Shown piece after piece: positions 26,425-35,083 of a stretch of 64,000 nucleotides of DNA. The translations under genes and the position numbers were made by a program. The notes beneath the pieces are model-generated. The model was not told the DNA's origin. It did no database searches and saw nothing but the letters and a program-made list of their open reading frames with translations. This DNA is from Curtobacterium sp. VKM Ac-1376 (lineage in GTDB: Bacteria; Actinomycetota; Actinomycetes; Actinomycetales; Microbacteriaceae), in the NCBI RefSeq assembly GCF_015351025.1, contig NZ_JADKRV010000001.1, positions 62,001 to 126,000 on the forward strand. Direction: 5' to 3'. Position 1 is the first letter of the stretch. Every line of letters starts with the position of its first letter.

Positions 26425-28050
26425 TCAGCGCGCGTCGACCGTCACCGTGTGCCAGCCCGTCGCACCGTTCGGCGCCGGCGGTCGCTCCACACTCGTCTGC
26501 ACCTCGCCGTCCGCACTGGTCGCGCGCACCTCGATGCGGTGCGAGCCGGCGGTCGGCGTCCACCGCACCACCCACTGTCGCCAAGTGTCCGCGGAGACCG
26601 AGTCGGCGAGCTCGGCGCGCTGCCAGTCGCCGCTTCCGACGCGGACCTCGACGGCTTTGACGCCCTTGTGCGGCTGCCACGCGACCCCGGCGATGGCGAC
26701 CCTCTGACCCGCGGTCACGGTCGCGCCGTTCCGCGGGGTGTCGATGCGCGACTCGAGCTTCACCGGCCCGCGCTCGGACCAACCGCGCGGGGTCCAGTAC
26801 CCCTGCGCGTCTGCGAACCGCGTGACCTCCAGCTCGGTGACCCACTTCGTCGCCGAGACGTACCCGAACAGCCCCGGCACGACCATCCGCACCGGGAACC
26901 CGTGCTCGACCGGCAGGGGATCGCCGTTCATCCCGACCGCGAGCAGGGCAGCGGTGCCGTCGTCCTGCAGCACGTCGAGCGGGGTGCCGGCGGAGAAGCC
27001 ATCCACGCTCCGGGACAGCACCATGTCGGCGTCGCCCGTCGGCCGGGCGCGCGCGAGCAGGCTGCGGATCGGGTAGCCGAGCCAGCGTGCGGTGCCGATC
27101 AGGTCACCGCCGACCTCGTTCGAGACGCAGCTCAGCGTCGCGACGTGCTCCTCGAGGGGCAGTGCGAGCAGCTCGTCCCACGTCAGCGTGATCTCCTGCT
27201 CGACCGCCCCGTGGATGCGCAGCGACCAGTCCGCCGGGTCGACCGTCGGCACCCGCAGCGCGGTGTCGATCCGGTAGAAGTCGGCGTTCGGAGTGATGTA
27301 CGGGGTGATGCCGTCGACGTCGAGCGAGGCCCCCGCGGGCACCGGCCGTGCGGTCGTCGCGGCACGGGGCAGCCGGATGGCTCGCCTGGCAGCGGCCGCA
27401 GCCTGCATCGCGGACGACCCCAGCCGGGAGGCGGTGCCCACCACGATCGCGACCGTTGCCGTCGCGACGCCCCAGACCAGGAACGCGCGGCGCTCGACCG
27501 ACGCCGGTCGCGGTGACGCCGTCGGCACGGCCGCTGCGGCCTCCCAGCGGCGGAGCCGTCGGAGCAGCACCCGCAGGACGACGACGGCTGCGGCGACACC
27601 GAAGACCGTCGGGGCACCGTCCCAGGTACCACTGCCGGAACGGGTGCTGACCGCGAGGAGCGCGAGCACCCCACCGGCGGCGAAGACGAGCGCGCCGAAC
27701 GGCGGGCGGGCGCGCTCGAGGACCCCGGCTCCGGCGCTGATCGCGACGACGAGGACGGCCATCAGGACGAACAGGGCGACCTTGTCGCCGGTGCCGAACA
27801 GGGCGACCATCAGGTCCTTCGCGCCGGGGGGTGCGAGGTCGATCACAGCGGACCCGACGGCGACCAGGGGGCTGCCCGCTCCGCCGAGCAGGAGGGCGCC
27901 GAACTCGGCGACGCCGAGGAACGCGGCTGCGGCCACCACGCCCACGGCGGCGGCGAACGACCTCGGTCGAGGCACGCGGCTGCCGTCGTGCTGGGCGGAA
28001 GGCTCGCTCGTCGGCTGGCCGCTCGGCTCGTCCGTCGTCTCGGTGGTCAC
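26425..28050 (-). CDS. Membrane-anchored molybdopterin oxidoreductase (sulfite oxidase family)
   Basis: A 541-residue protein. Residues about 30-215 hold four or five transmembrane segments. The molybdopterin domain follows, with FYRIDTALRVPTVDPADW and the Mo-ligand Cys in ATLSCVSNEVGGD, then GFPVRMVVPGLFGYVSATKW. The C-terminal about 100 residues form a Mo-co dimerisation, Ig-like domain (IAGVAWQPHKGVKAVEVRVG). The catalytic part should face outside. No haem-binding domain is present, so electrons must pass to another carrier. The substrate is unknown; it may be a sulfite or sulfoxide. Confidence 0.88.
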   Translation of the reverse strand: MTTETTDEPSGQPTSEPSAQHDGSRVPRPRSFAAAVGVVAAAAFLGVAEFGALLLGGAGSPLVAVGSAVIDLAPPGAKDLMVALFGTGDKVALFVLMAVLVVAISAGAGVLERARPPFGALVFAAGGVLALLAVSTRSGSGTWDGAPTVFGVAAAVVVLRVLLRRLRRWEAAAAVPTASPRPASVERRAFLVWGVATATVAIVVGTASRLGSSAMQAAAAARRAIRLPRAATTARPVPAGASLDVDGITPYITPNADFYRIDTALRVPTVDPADWSLRIHGAVEQEITLTWDELLALPLEEHVATLSCVSNEVGGDLIGTARWLGYPIRSLLARARPTGDADMVLSRSVDGFSAGTPLDVLQDDGTAALLAVGMNGDPLPVEHGFPVRMVVPGLFGYVSATKWVTELEVTRFADAQGYWTPRGWSERGPVKLESRIDTPRNGATVTAGQRVAIAGVAWQPHKGVKAVEVRVGSGDWQRAELADSVSADTWRQWVVRWTPTAGSHRIEVRATSADGEVQTSVERPPAPNGATGWHTVTVDAR

Positions 28051-28157
28051 CGCCCGAGCGTAGGTCGCGGGGCCGCTCGTCGGCTGTGCGTGCGCTTCCC
28101 CGGGCGTTCACCGCCCTCCGCCAGCAGGCGGCGAGCCGATCGTGGGAGGATCGAGCC

Positions 28158-28859
28158 GTGCTGCAGCATCCCGATGGCGTCCCGCGGTCCGGCCGCGCCC
28201 GGGGGACGGGTCGGACGGCCAGGTCGTCGGCCCGACGCCTGTCGACACTGCGCTGGGTGATCGTCGCCGTGTGGCTGGCCCTCCTCGTCATCCGGATCAT
28301 CGTCGTCTCGACCGTGCCTGATGCGGACCTGTCCTGGTACGGCCTCGTCGAGTTCGGTTCGATCGGCCTCGGCATCGTCGTGATCGTCGTCGCGGTGGTC
28401 CGCGCCGCCACCGCCCGTCGCAGGCAGGCCGACGAAGCGCTCGCGCTCGCGATCCGCCGCATCGATCCGACGGTCTGGCTGGTGCCCGCGGCACCGACCG
28501 CCGAACTCGACGCCGCCATCGCCGAGGTCCGGCCGGAGGTGCGCCTCGGTGCCCGGGTCACCTGGGCCTTCGGGGCGACCGAGGCCTCCCTGTGGGAACT
28601 CGAGGAACGTCGTGCGACCCGGCTGCTCGTGATCCGGTGGAGCCGGGTCGTGCACGTCGGGCTCGAGGATGTGCCGATCGGTCGCGGCGGCGCCCGCCGT
28701 GCCTGCGCGGTCGCGATCCACTACGTCCGACCGGACGACACCCCCGCGGTGACGACGTTCTTCGTGCGGACCGGCCCGGGGTCGCAGCGCCTGCTCGGGC
28801 GGGGACCCCGGTTGGGTCGGCTCGTCGCGGACCTGGCGCGGGAGCGCATCGTCGCCTGA
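28158..28859 (+). CDS. Hypothetical membrane protein
   Basis: A 233-residue protein. Two membrane segments lie near the N-terminus (VIVAVWLALLVIRIIVVS and LGIVVIVVAVVRAA), followed by a soluble domain of about 150 residues containing LLVIRWSRVVHVGLEDVPIG and TTFFVRTGPGSQRLL. I do not recognise a family. The GTG at 28158 has GGGAGGA seven bases upstream. It is divergent from the molybdoenzyme gene and ends facing gnd. Confidence 0.72.
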   Translation: MLQHPDGVPRSGRARGTGRTARSSARRLSTLRWVIVAVWLALLVIRIIVVSTVPDADLSWYGLVEFGSIGLGIVVIVVAVVRAATARRRQADEALALAIRRIDPTVWLVPAAPTAELDAAIAEVRPEVRLGARVTWAFGATEASLWELEERRATRLLVIRWSRVVHVGLEDVPIGRGGARRACAVAIHYVRPDDTPAVTTFFVRTGPGSQRLLGRGPRLGRLVADLARERIVA

Positions 28860-28863
28860 ACCG

Positions 28864-28896
28864 ACGAAGGGCCCTGCGGTCGGCGAGGCCCCTCGT
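28864..28896. terminator. Bidirectional hairpin terminator
   Basis: ACGAAGGGCC (28864-28873) and GGCCCCTCGT (28887-28896) are inverted with one mismatch. It lies between the convergent ends of the hypothetical membrane protein gene and gnd. Confidence 0.6.
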
Positions 28897-28940
28897 GCTG
28901 ATCGTCCTGGACGGAGCCGATCAATGCGTCGGTGCTCGTG

Positions 28941-30398
28941 TCAGTGCGTGGACGGTTCCTGCTCGACCTCGCGCCGGTCGTCGTCGGACCACAGGGTGTG
29001 GAAGGTGCCGTCCTTGTCGATGCGCTGGTACGTGTGCGCGCCGAAGAAGTCCCGCTGCCCCTGGATGAGCGCTGCGGGGAGCCGCTCCGAGGCGAGCGAG
29101 TCGAAGTACGACAGCGCTGATGAGAACCCCGGTGCCGGGATGCCCGATGCGACAGCGATCCCGACGATGCGGCGCCACGCGGCCTCGCCCTCGGCGACGG
29201 CGTTCGCGAAGTACGGGTCGACGAGCAGGCTCTCGAGCTCCGGGTTCTCGGCGTACGCCTCGACGATGCGGTTCAGGAACTGCGCACGGATGATGCAGCC
29301 GCCGCGCCAGATCTTCGCGACGTTCCCGAGGTCGATGTCCCAGCCGTACTCCTTCGCCCCGGCGATGATGAGATCGAATCCCTGGGCGTAGGCGACGACC
29401 TTCGAGGCGTAGAGGGCGGCCCGGACGTCGTCGGCGAAGGTGTCCGGCACCTCGGCGATGGACGGTCGGTTCTGCACCGATTTCTGCACCGCGGCGCGCT
29501 GGGTGGGCTTCGACGACACCGCGCGGGCGAAGACCGCCTCGCCGATGCCGGAGACCGGGATACCGAGTCCGACGGCGTTCTGCACCGTCCAGACACCGGT
29601 GCCCTTCGAACCGGCCTCGTCGCGGATGACGTCGACGAGCGGCTTGCCCGTCTCGTCGTCGCGCTGCTTGAGGATCTCGCCGGTGATCTCGATCAGGTAG
29701 GACTCGAGGTCGCCCTTGTTCCACTCGTCGAACACCTGCACCAGGTCCTCGACGGTGAGGCCGCCGACGCGGCGGAGCAGGTCGTAGGACTCGGCGATGA
29801 GTTGCATGTCGGCGTACTCGATGCCGTTGTGCACCATCTTCACGAAGTGCCCGGCGCCGTCGGTGCCGATGTGGGTGACACAGGGTTCACCTTCGGCGAC
29901 CGCGGCGATCGACTTCAGGATCGGCCCGAGCGTCTCCCAGGCCTCCTTCGAGCCACCGGGCATGATCGACGGACCCTTCAGCGCACCCTCTTCACCGCCG
30001 GAGATGCCGGTACCGACGAAGTTGAGGCCCTTCTCCCGCAGATCGTGCTCGCGGCGGATGGTGTCGTGGAAGTTCGCGTTGCCGCCGTCGACGATGATGT
30101 CGCCGGGTTCGAACCGTTCCGCGAGCTGCGAGATCACGGCGTCGGTGCCCTTGCCGGCCTGCACCATGATGATCGCGGTGCGGGGCTTGGACAGCGAGGC
30201 CACGAACCCGTCGATGTCCTCGGACGCGATGAACCCGGCGTCACCGTGCTCCTGCAGCAGTTCCTCGGTGCGGGCGTACGTGCGGTTGTAGACCGCGACC
30301 GTGTTGCCCTCGCGACTCGCGAGGTTCCGGGCGAGGTTCGAGCCCATCACTGCGAGTCCGACGACCCCGATGTTCGCCTGACCGTTGTTGTCTGCCAC
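28941..30398 (-). CDS. gnd: 6-phosphogluconate dehydrogenase (decarboxylating)
   Basis: A 485-residue NADP-dependent enzyme turning 6-phosphogluconate into ribulose-5-phosphate and CO2. Motifs: IGVVGLAVMGSNLARNLA (dinucleotide site), GTGISGGEEGALKGPSIMPGG, and KMVHNGIEYADMQLIAE with the catalytic Lys. The GTG at 30398 is chosen because AAGGAGA lies upstream and it gives the family N-terminus; an earlier in-frame ATG at 30458 is less likely. It is divergent from gntK, whose product makes its substrate. Confidence 0.96.
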   Translation of the reverse strand: MADNNGQANIGVVGLAVMGSNLARNLASREGNTVAVYNRTYARTEELLQEHGDAGFIASEDIDGFVASLSKPRTAIIMVQAGKGTDAVISQLAERFEPGDIIVDGGNANFHDTIRREHDLREKGLNFVGTGISGGEEGALKGPSIMPGGSKEAWETLGPILKSIAAVAEGEPCVTHIGTDGAGHFVKMVHNGIEYADMQLIAESYDLLRRVGGLTVEDLVQVFDEWNKGDLESYLIEITGEILKQRDDETGKPLVDVIRDEAGSKGTGVWTVQNAVGLGIPVSGIGEAVFARAVSSKPTQRAAVQKSVQNRPSIAEVPDTFADDVRAALYASKVVAYAQGFDLIIAGAKEYGWDIDLGNVAKIWRGGCIIRAQFLNRIVEAYAENPELESLLVDPYFANAVAEGEAAWRRIVGIAVASGIPAPGFSSALSYFDSLASERLPAALIQGQRDFFGAHTYQRIDKDGTFHTLWSDDDRREVEQEPSTH

Positions 30399-30510
30399 GA
30401 GGGTCTCCTTTGTCCGGACGTTGTCGCCCAACCTACGACCGCTGCCCTGGGACCGCACGGGTGTTCCGGCAACTGGGGACCGGAGTTCACCGGATCAATA
30501 CTCTGGAGGG

Positions 30511-31050
30511 ATGAACGCGCGCGCTGTCCACCCGCCCGTCCTCGTCATGGGCGTCTCCGGCTCCGGCAAGTCGACCATCGGGCAGGCCGTGACCGACGCC
30601 CTGACGGCAAAGGGTGAACCGTGCGTCTTCGTGGACGCTGACGACCTGCACCCGGTCGCCAACAAGGAGAAGATGCGGCAGGGCATCCCGCTCACCGACG
30701 AGGACCGGTGGCCGTGGCTCGACGCCTGTGCGGAGCGGATCGCCGCTGTCGAGGCCGGCGGGTCGCGGTGCGTGATGGCGAACTCGGCTCTGAAGCGGGT
30801 CTACCGCGACCGGCTCCGGCAGTCGGCCCCGGGCCTCGTCATCGCGTTCCTCGACGGGTCGCGTGAGCTCATCGCCGAGCGCCAGTCGCACCGCCGGCAC
30901 GAGTACATGCCGACCTCGCTGCTGGACTCCCAGTTCGCGACGCTCGAGCGACCCCAGCCCGACGAGGCCGCCGTCGACGTGTCGATCGACGGCTCGGTCG
31001 ACGACACCGTGCGAGAGATACTGGCCGCGCTCGCGGTCACCTCAGCCTGA
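30511..31050 (+). CDS. gntK: Gluconokinase
   Basis: A 179-residue GntK/IdnK-type kinase phosphorylating gluconate to 6-phosphogluconate. Walker A is MGVSGSGKSTIGQ. Substrate-site motifs are DADDLHPVANKEKMRQGIPLTDEDRWPWL and FLDGSRELIAERQSHRRHEYMP. GGAGGG directly precedes the ATG. Divergent gnd suggests joint control of gluconate entry into the pentose phosphate pathway. No gluconate permease or GntR regulator is adjacent. Confidence 0.95.
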   Translation: MNARAVHPPVLVMGVSGSGKSTIGQAVTDALTAKGEPCVFVDADDLHPVANKEKMRQGIPLTDEDRWPWLDACAERIAAVEAGGSRCVMANSALKRVYRDRLRQSAPGLVIAFLDGSRELIAERQSHRRHEYMPTSLLDSQFATLERPQPDEAAVDVSIDGSVDDTVREILAALAVTSA

Positions 31051-31108
31051 GCGACGGCCGATGACCGCTGACGGGTCCTGAGCCGTTCCTCCACAGGGGC
31101 GCATCGCC

Positions 31109-31219
31109 GTGCTCGTCATCCCCGAAGTCCCGAGACCGGCGGTCGTCATGGGAGACACCCGGAGCGTCGTTCCAGGACTCCCGCGCTACGCCGAGGCACT
31201 CGATCGACTCGGCAAGTGA
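31109..31219 (+). other. Short frame ahead of the Doc-like gene, possible antitoxin remnant
   Basis: A 36-codon GTG-started frame whose end reads LPRYAEALDRLGK. It is closed upstream by a TGA at 31079. Its stop overlaps the GTG of the Doc-like gene (GTGA), the usual antitoxin-toxin arrangement, but it is too short for a normal Phd-type antitoxin. It may be a decayed antitoxin tail or chance. Confidence 0.3.
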
Positions 31220-31593
31220 TCCACCTCACCAGCGACGAGGCGTTGCACATCGCTCGGCGGACCCTCGGGGCGGACTCCGCGGTCCGCGACGTCGGACTGC
31301 TCGAGGCGGCGATCACACGTCCCGCCGCTTCGGTGGGCGGCAACGATGCCTACCCGACACTGGTCGAGAAGGCTGCGGCACTCGTCCACTCCGCCGTCCG
31401 GAACAACGCCCTGGTCGACGGCGACAAGCGCCTCGGACTGATGCTGCTCGTGGTCTTCCTCGGTGTGAACGGGGTCCGGCTCCACGCCTCGAACAACGAG
31501 GCGTACGAATTCATCGTCGCGATCGCCGAAGGGGAACTCGACGCCGTGCCGGAGATCGCCGCGGCCCTGATGCCCCTGATCTCGGACGCCTGA
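31216..31593 (+). CDS. Doc/Fic-like protein with altered active site
   Basis: A 125-residue protein of the Doc (death on curing) branch of the Fic superfamily. The helix and active-site loop read AVRNNALVDGDKRLGLM. Doc toxins have H-x-[FL]-x-[DE]-G/A-N-K-R. Here Asn64 stands in place of the catalytic His and Asp70 in place of Asn, while Lys71 and Arg72 are kept. It probably cannot phosphorylate EF-Tu like P1 Doc. The GTG at 31216 overlaps a short upstream frame. It may be an inactive remnant or a protein with a new role. Confidence 0.78.
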   Translation: MIHLTSDEALHIARRTLGADSAVRDVGLLEAAITRPAASVGGNDAYPTLVEKAAALVHSAVRNNALVDGDKRLGLMLLVVFLGVNGVRLHASNNEAYEFIVAIAEGELDAVPEIAAALMPLISDA

Positions 31594-31614
31594 TCGACCA
31601 CGCGGTCACGATCA
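31591..31614. terminator. Compact hairpin containing both stop codons
   Basis: TGATCGACC (31591-31599) pairs with GGTC-CGATCA (31604-31614) apart from one bulged A. The left arm contains the stop of the Doc-like gene and the right arm contains the stop of the convergent methyltransferase gene. Confidence 0.5.
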
Positions 31615-32220
31615 GCGTCGCACCGCACTGACCGCCCCGTGCGGTCGGTGCCCCGGTGCTGAACGGGTGTGGACGTCCACCACGTCGAAGCCCGCTTCGT
31701 TCAGCAGTGCCGCCAGGGACGGGACGGGCCAGCGGAACGCGGTGACGACCGCGTGGTCGAAGGCCTCGACCGCAGGGCCCTCGAAGAACCCGAGCAGCAG
31801 ACCGCCGCCGGGGGAGAGCACCCGCCGGAACTCGGCCAGTGGCCCTCCGATCCGCGGGGGTTCGTGGTGGATCACCGAGTACCAGGCCAGGACTCCGTCG
31901 ACGCTGCCGTCCCCGAACGGCAGCGCGTCGAGCGACCCGACCCGGAAGTCGATGTCCACGTCCACCGCACCGTGCGTCCGTCGTGCGTGCTCGACGAACG
32001 CCGGCACCGCGTCGATGCCGATGACACGATTCCCCTGCCGCGCGAGGTGCGCCGTCCAGTGCCCCGGCCCGCACCCGGCGTCGAGCAGGGGGCCGCGGCG
32101 ACCCGCTGCCCAGGCGTCGACGAGTGCCCGGTCATCGGGGTGGACGGCGTCCATCGACCCGAGCACTGCCGTGTACTCGTCGGCCCGCGCGCTGTACGCC
32201 CTCGTCACCCGCTCCGTCAT
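31612..32220 (-). CDS. Class I SAM-dependent methyltransferase
   Basis: A 202-residue soluble methyltransferase. SAM motif I is LLDAGCGPGHWTAHLARQG, with the acidic motif II residue in VIGIDAVP. Motif III/post I is SLDALPFGDGSVDGVLAWYSVIHHEPP, followed by FRRVLSPGGGLLLGFFEG. This is the UbiE/methyltransferase-11 type; the substrate is unknown. The ATG at 32220 is chosen over longer Arg-rich in-frame extensions. Confidence 0.88.
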   Translation of the reverse strand: MTERVTRAYSARADEYTAVLGSMDAVHPDDRALVDAWAAGRRGPLLDAGCGPGHWTAHLARQGNRVIGIDAVPAFVEHARRTHGAVDVDIDFRVGSLDALPFGDGSVDGVLAWYSVIHHEPPRIGGPLAEFRRVLSPGGGLLLGFFEGPAVEAFDHAVVTAFRWPVPSLAALLNEAGFDVVDVHTRSAPGHRPHGAVSAVRR

Positions 32221-32251
32221 GCGCCTGACCGTACCGGCGCAGCGCCGAACC

Positions 32252-32312
32252 GTGCGAGGTTCCCTGTTCCGTGCGACCCGGCGACCCTCGCACCGAGCAC
32301 GGAACCTCGCAC
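32252..32312. repeat. Intergenic palindrome, family B copy 2
   Basis: GTGCGAGGTTCC (32252-32263) and GGAACCTCGCAC (32301-32312) are a perfect 12-bp inverted repeat. A second inverted pair, TTCCGTGC / GCACGGAA, is nested inside. It is clearly related to 21250-21312. It lies between the start of the methyltransferase gene and the end of uxaC. Confidence 0.75.
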
Positions 32313-32365
32313 CACGCGCCCGCCGCGCCACGCCCGCCCGCGCCCGCCGCGCCCGCGCCCGCCCC

Positions 32366-33805
32366 TCAGAGCTTGAACGTCGCCTGCGGGATGTCGGACA
32401 CGATGCGCCCCGCGGTCCGGACGGCGTCCTCCTCGGACATCTGGTGCGTGACCACGAGCGACGCCAGGTACGCCGCATCCGCACGACGAGCCATGTCGTG
32501 CCGCGCCGGGATGGAGCAGTACGCGCGGGTGTCGTCGATGAACCCGGACGTCTTCGTGAACGAGGCCGAGTCGGTGACGGCCGAGCGGTACCGCCCGATC
32601 GCCGCCGGAGTGTCGATGAACCACCACGGTGCCCCCGCGTACACCGCGGGGTAGAAGCCCGCCAGCGGACCGATCTCGCGCGAGAACACCGTCTCGTCGA
32701 CGGTGAACAGCACGAGGTGGAACCCGGGTGCGGTGCCGAACGACTCGAGCAGTGGGCGCAGGGGCTCGGTGAACGACCCGACCGCCGGCAGGTCGTGCCC
32801 GGTGTCCGGCCCGAAGCGCTCGAGCGTGGGGGTGTGGTGGTTCCGGATCACCCCCGGGTGCAGCTGCATGACCAGGCCGTCCTCGACACTCATCTCCGCC
32901 CAGCGGTAGAGCATGTCGTGCCGGTACGCCGTCGCCTCGGACTCGGTGACCGACGACGGGTCCCGGAGTGCCGCCGCGTGGATCCGTTCGCGCTCCACGG
33001 ACGACAGCGGCGTGGATCCCGCGTCGAGCACGCCCGTGTCCGTCGCGGTCGCGCCGTGCTCGATGAAGTACCGGCGACGTGCGCGGAGCGCCGCCAACAG
33101 CCCTGCGTGGGTGCCCGTGTCGATGCCGGCGGCCTCGCCGATCGACGCGACCACGGGCCTCCAGTCCGACCGCGTCGGGTCGAACACGGCGTCCGCGCGG
33201 AAGGTGGGGAGCACCCGGCCCGTGAAGCCGGGGTCGGCGGCGAGCTGCGCGTGCGCGGCGAGGTCGTCCGCCGGGCCGTCGGTCGTGGCGAGGACCTCGA
33301 TGCCGAAGGTGTCGAACAGGGCGCGCGGCCGGAAGGCGGGGGACGCCAGCAGACCGGCGATGTGGTCGTACTGGTCGTCCGCGTTCGCGGCTGACGGTGC
33401 CTGGTCGAGCCCGAACACGTCGTGCAGCTCCGTCTCGAACCAGTAGCGCACGGGGGTCCCGAGGAAGTCGTCCCAGTGCTCCGCCAGCTGTCGCCAGATG
33501 GCGCGGCCTGGAGGCACGGGTGAGGTCCCCGACAGGTCAGCGCGTCCCAGCGCGGTCAGGTCCACCCCGTTCGCGTGCAGCAGGCGGAGGACGTAGTGGT
33601 CCGGCGTGATGAGCAGCGACGCGGGGTCGCTGAAGGGCTGGTCCGAGGCGATCAGCGCTGCATCGACGTGCCCGTGCGGCGAGATGATCGGGGCGTCCTT
33701 GACCGCCTCGTACACGCTGCGTGCCACGGCTCGCGCTCCGGGGTCCGCGGGGAGCAGCCGGTCGGGGTGGGGCGTGAGCCGGGTGGGGGTGCTGGTGCGG
33801 GTCAT
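32366..33805 (-). CDS. uxaC: Glucuronate isomerase
   Basis: A 479-residue amidohydrolase-superfamily enzyme converting D-glucuronate to D-fructuronate. Family motifs: PIISPHGHVDAALIA (metal-binding His pair), GIEVLATTDGPADDL, VMQLHPGVIRNHH and FYPAVYAGAPWWFIDTP. Two ATGs are adjacent; 33805 is preferred because AAGGAG lies six bases upstream of it, but 33808 is possible. It follows the LacI gene on the same strand, and the rest of the pathway is divergent from them. Confidence 0.95.
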   Translation of the reverse strand: MTRTSTPTRLTPHPDRLLPADPGARAVARSVYEAVKDAPIISPHGHVDAALIASDQPFSDPASLLITPDHYVLRLLHANGVDLTALGRADLSGTSPVPPGRAIWRQLAEHWDDFLGTPVRYWFETELHDVFGLDQAPSAANADDQYDHIAGLLASPAFRPRALFDTFGIEVLATTDGPADDLAAHAQLAADPGFTGRVLPTFRADAVFDPTRSDWRPVVASIGEAAGIDTGTHAGLLAALRARRRYFIEHGATATDTGVLDAGSTPLSSVERERIHAAALRDPSSVTESEATAYRHDMLYRWAEMSVEDGLVMQLHPGVIRNHHTPTLERFGPDTGHDLPAVGSFTEPLRPLLESFGTAPGFHLVLFTVDETVFSREIGPLAGFYPAVYAGAPWWFIDTPAAIGRYRSAVTDSASFTKTSGFIDDTRAYCSIPARHDMARRADAAYLASLVVTHQMSEEDAVRTAGRIVSDIPQATFKL

Positions 33806-33820
33806 CATCGACTCCTTCGG

Positions 33821-33866
33821 GTGTGGCGAGTTCGGGGCGGCGAGTGCGGGTGTGGCGAGTTCGGGG
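33821..33866. repeat. 17-bp direct repeat ahead of uxaC
   Basis: GTGTGGCGAGTTCGGGG occurs at 33821-33837 and again at 33850-33866 in the short space between the LacI gene and uxaC. A partial copy lies between them. It looks like a recent small tandem duplication. Confidence 0.6.
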
Positions 33867-33880
33867 CCGCCCGTACGGGA

Positions 33881-34963
33881 TCAGCCGGTGCCGGCGACCG
33901 GCGCCGGCCCGGTCGACTCGCGCACGGTCAGGTGGGTGGGCAGCGCGACGGCGCCGGACATGTGCTCCCCGGGCAGCTCGTCGGCGGGCAGGGCGCCGAG
34001 TCGTCCGAGCAGCATCCGGATCGCGACCCGGCCGGCGCGCTCGATCGGCGAGGTCATCGTGGTGAGCGGCGGGTTGCAGAAGTCGGCGCCGAAGATGTCG
34101 TCGCAGCCCACGATGCTCATGTCCTCGGGGACGCGGACCCCCCGCTCCCGCAGCCGGGCGAGCATCCCGATGGCGATCAGGTCGTTGAAGGCGATGCACG
34201 CGGTCGCACCGGCGTGCACGGCGGCATCGGCGGCCGCGGCACCGGAGTCGACGAACGGTGCGTGCGGCCCGACCCGGGCGACACGGATCCCCAGGCGCTT
34301 GGCGACCTGCACGAGTGCGCGCCACCGACGCTCGTTCGACCACGAACTGTCCGGCCCGGCGATGTACAGGATCTCCCGGTGTCCCAGCGACACCAGGTGC
34401 TGCACCGCCTGCTCCACCCCGCCGGGGGTGTCGATGAGCACCGAGGGCACGCCGGTGGGCCGACGGTTCACGACGACCAGGGGGATCCGCTCGGCGAACC
34501 GGGCGATCTGCGCGTCGGACAGGCGCGAGGCGGTGAGCACGACGCCGTCGGCCTTCGCCCCGACGGCGGTGAGGGCGGCGATCTCGGCGTCGGCGGACTC
34601 CTCGGTGTCGACGAGCAGCTGCGTCCAGCCGGCACCCGCCAGCTGGTGCTGCGTGCCGCGGATGACGTCGAAGTAGAAGGGGTTGGTGATGTCGGAGACG
34701 AGCACCGCGACGGCGCGGGTGCGGCCGGAGGTCAGCGCCCGGGCCTGCGAGTTGGCGACGTAGCCGAGTTCGCGGGCGGCCCGCTGGATGCGCTCCTGGG
34801 TGACGGCGTTCACCCGGTCGGGCAGGGACAGGGCCCGTGAGACGGTGGACGCGGCGACCCCGGTGGCGTCCGCGATGTCCCGGATGGTGACGCGACGCGT
34901 CGCACCGACGGCGATGCCGGCACCGGCCCCGTCGCGGCCGTCGTTCGTCGAGAGTCCGCTCAC
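33881..34963 (-). CDS. LacI-family regulator of the glucuronate locus
   Basis: A 360-residue repressor. The DNA-binding domain is at residues 24-80 (RVTIRDIADATGVAASTVSRALSLPDRVNAVTQERIQRAARELGYVAN without gaps to a hinge), followed by a periplasmic-binding-protein-like core (AVAVLVSDITNPFYFDVIRGTQHQL; MSIVGCDDIFGADFCNPPLTTM). The GTG at 34963 gives about 23 residues before the helix-turn-helix; its ribosome-binding site is weak. Co-transcribed with uxaC and divergent from the importer operon, it most likely binds the palindromes at 34985-35020. Confidence 0.92.
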   Translation of the reverse strand: MSGLSTNDGRDGAGAGIAVGATRRVTIRDIADATGVAASTVSRALSLPDRVNAVTQERIQRAARELGYVANSQARALTSGRTRAVAVLVSDITNPFYFDVIRGTQHQLAGAGWTQLLVDTEESADAEIAALTAVGAKADGVVLTASRLSDAQIARFAERIPLVVVNRRPTGVPSVLIDTPGGVEQAVQHLVSLGHREILYIAGPDSSWSNERRWRALVQVAKRLGIRVARVGPHAPFVDSGAAAADAAVHAGATACIAFNDLIAIGMLARLRERGVRVPEDMSIVGCDDIFGADFCNPPLTTMTSPIERAGRVAIRMLLGRLGALPADELPGEHMSGAVALPTHLTVRESTGPAPVAGTG

Positions 34964-34984
34964 GAGGCCGAACGTATTCGCGTC

Positions 34985-35020
34985 TGGCAACAAGTGGCAA
35001 CCGGTTGCCGCATGTTGCCA
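34985..35020. promoter_or_regulatory. Two concentric operator palindromes in the glucuronate divergent promoter
   Basis: GGCAACCGGTTGCC (34996-35009) is a perfect 14-bp palindrome with the central CG typical of LacI operators. An outer inverted pair, TGGCAAC (34985-34991) and GTTGCCA (35014-35020), has exactly the same centre of symmetry (35002.5). Four copies of the half-site GGCAAC are thus arranged about one axis between the divergent starts of the regulator and the importer. Confidence 0.75.
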
Positions 35021-35083
35021 ACGGCGGAACAGTGGTGCCACCGAGCAGCGCCGCTCGGAGGAGGTCTCGAGGAGGAAACCCCC

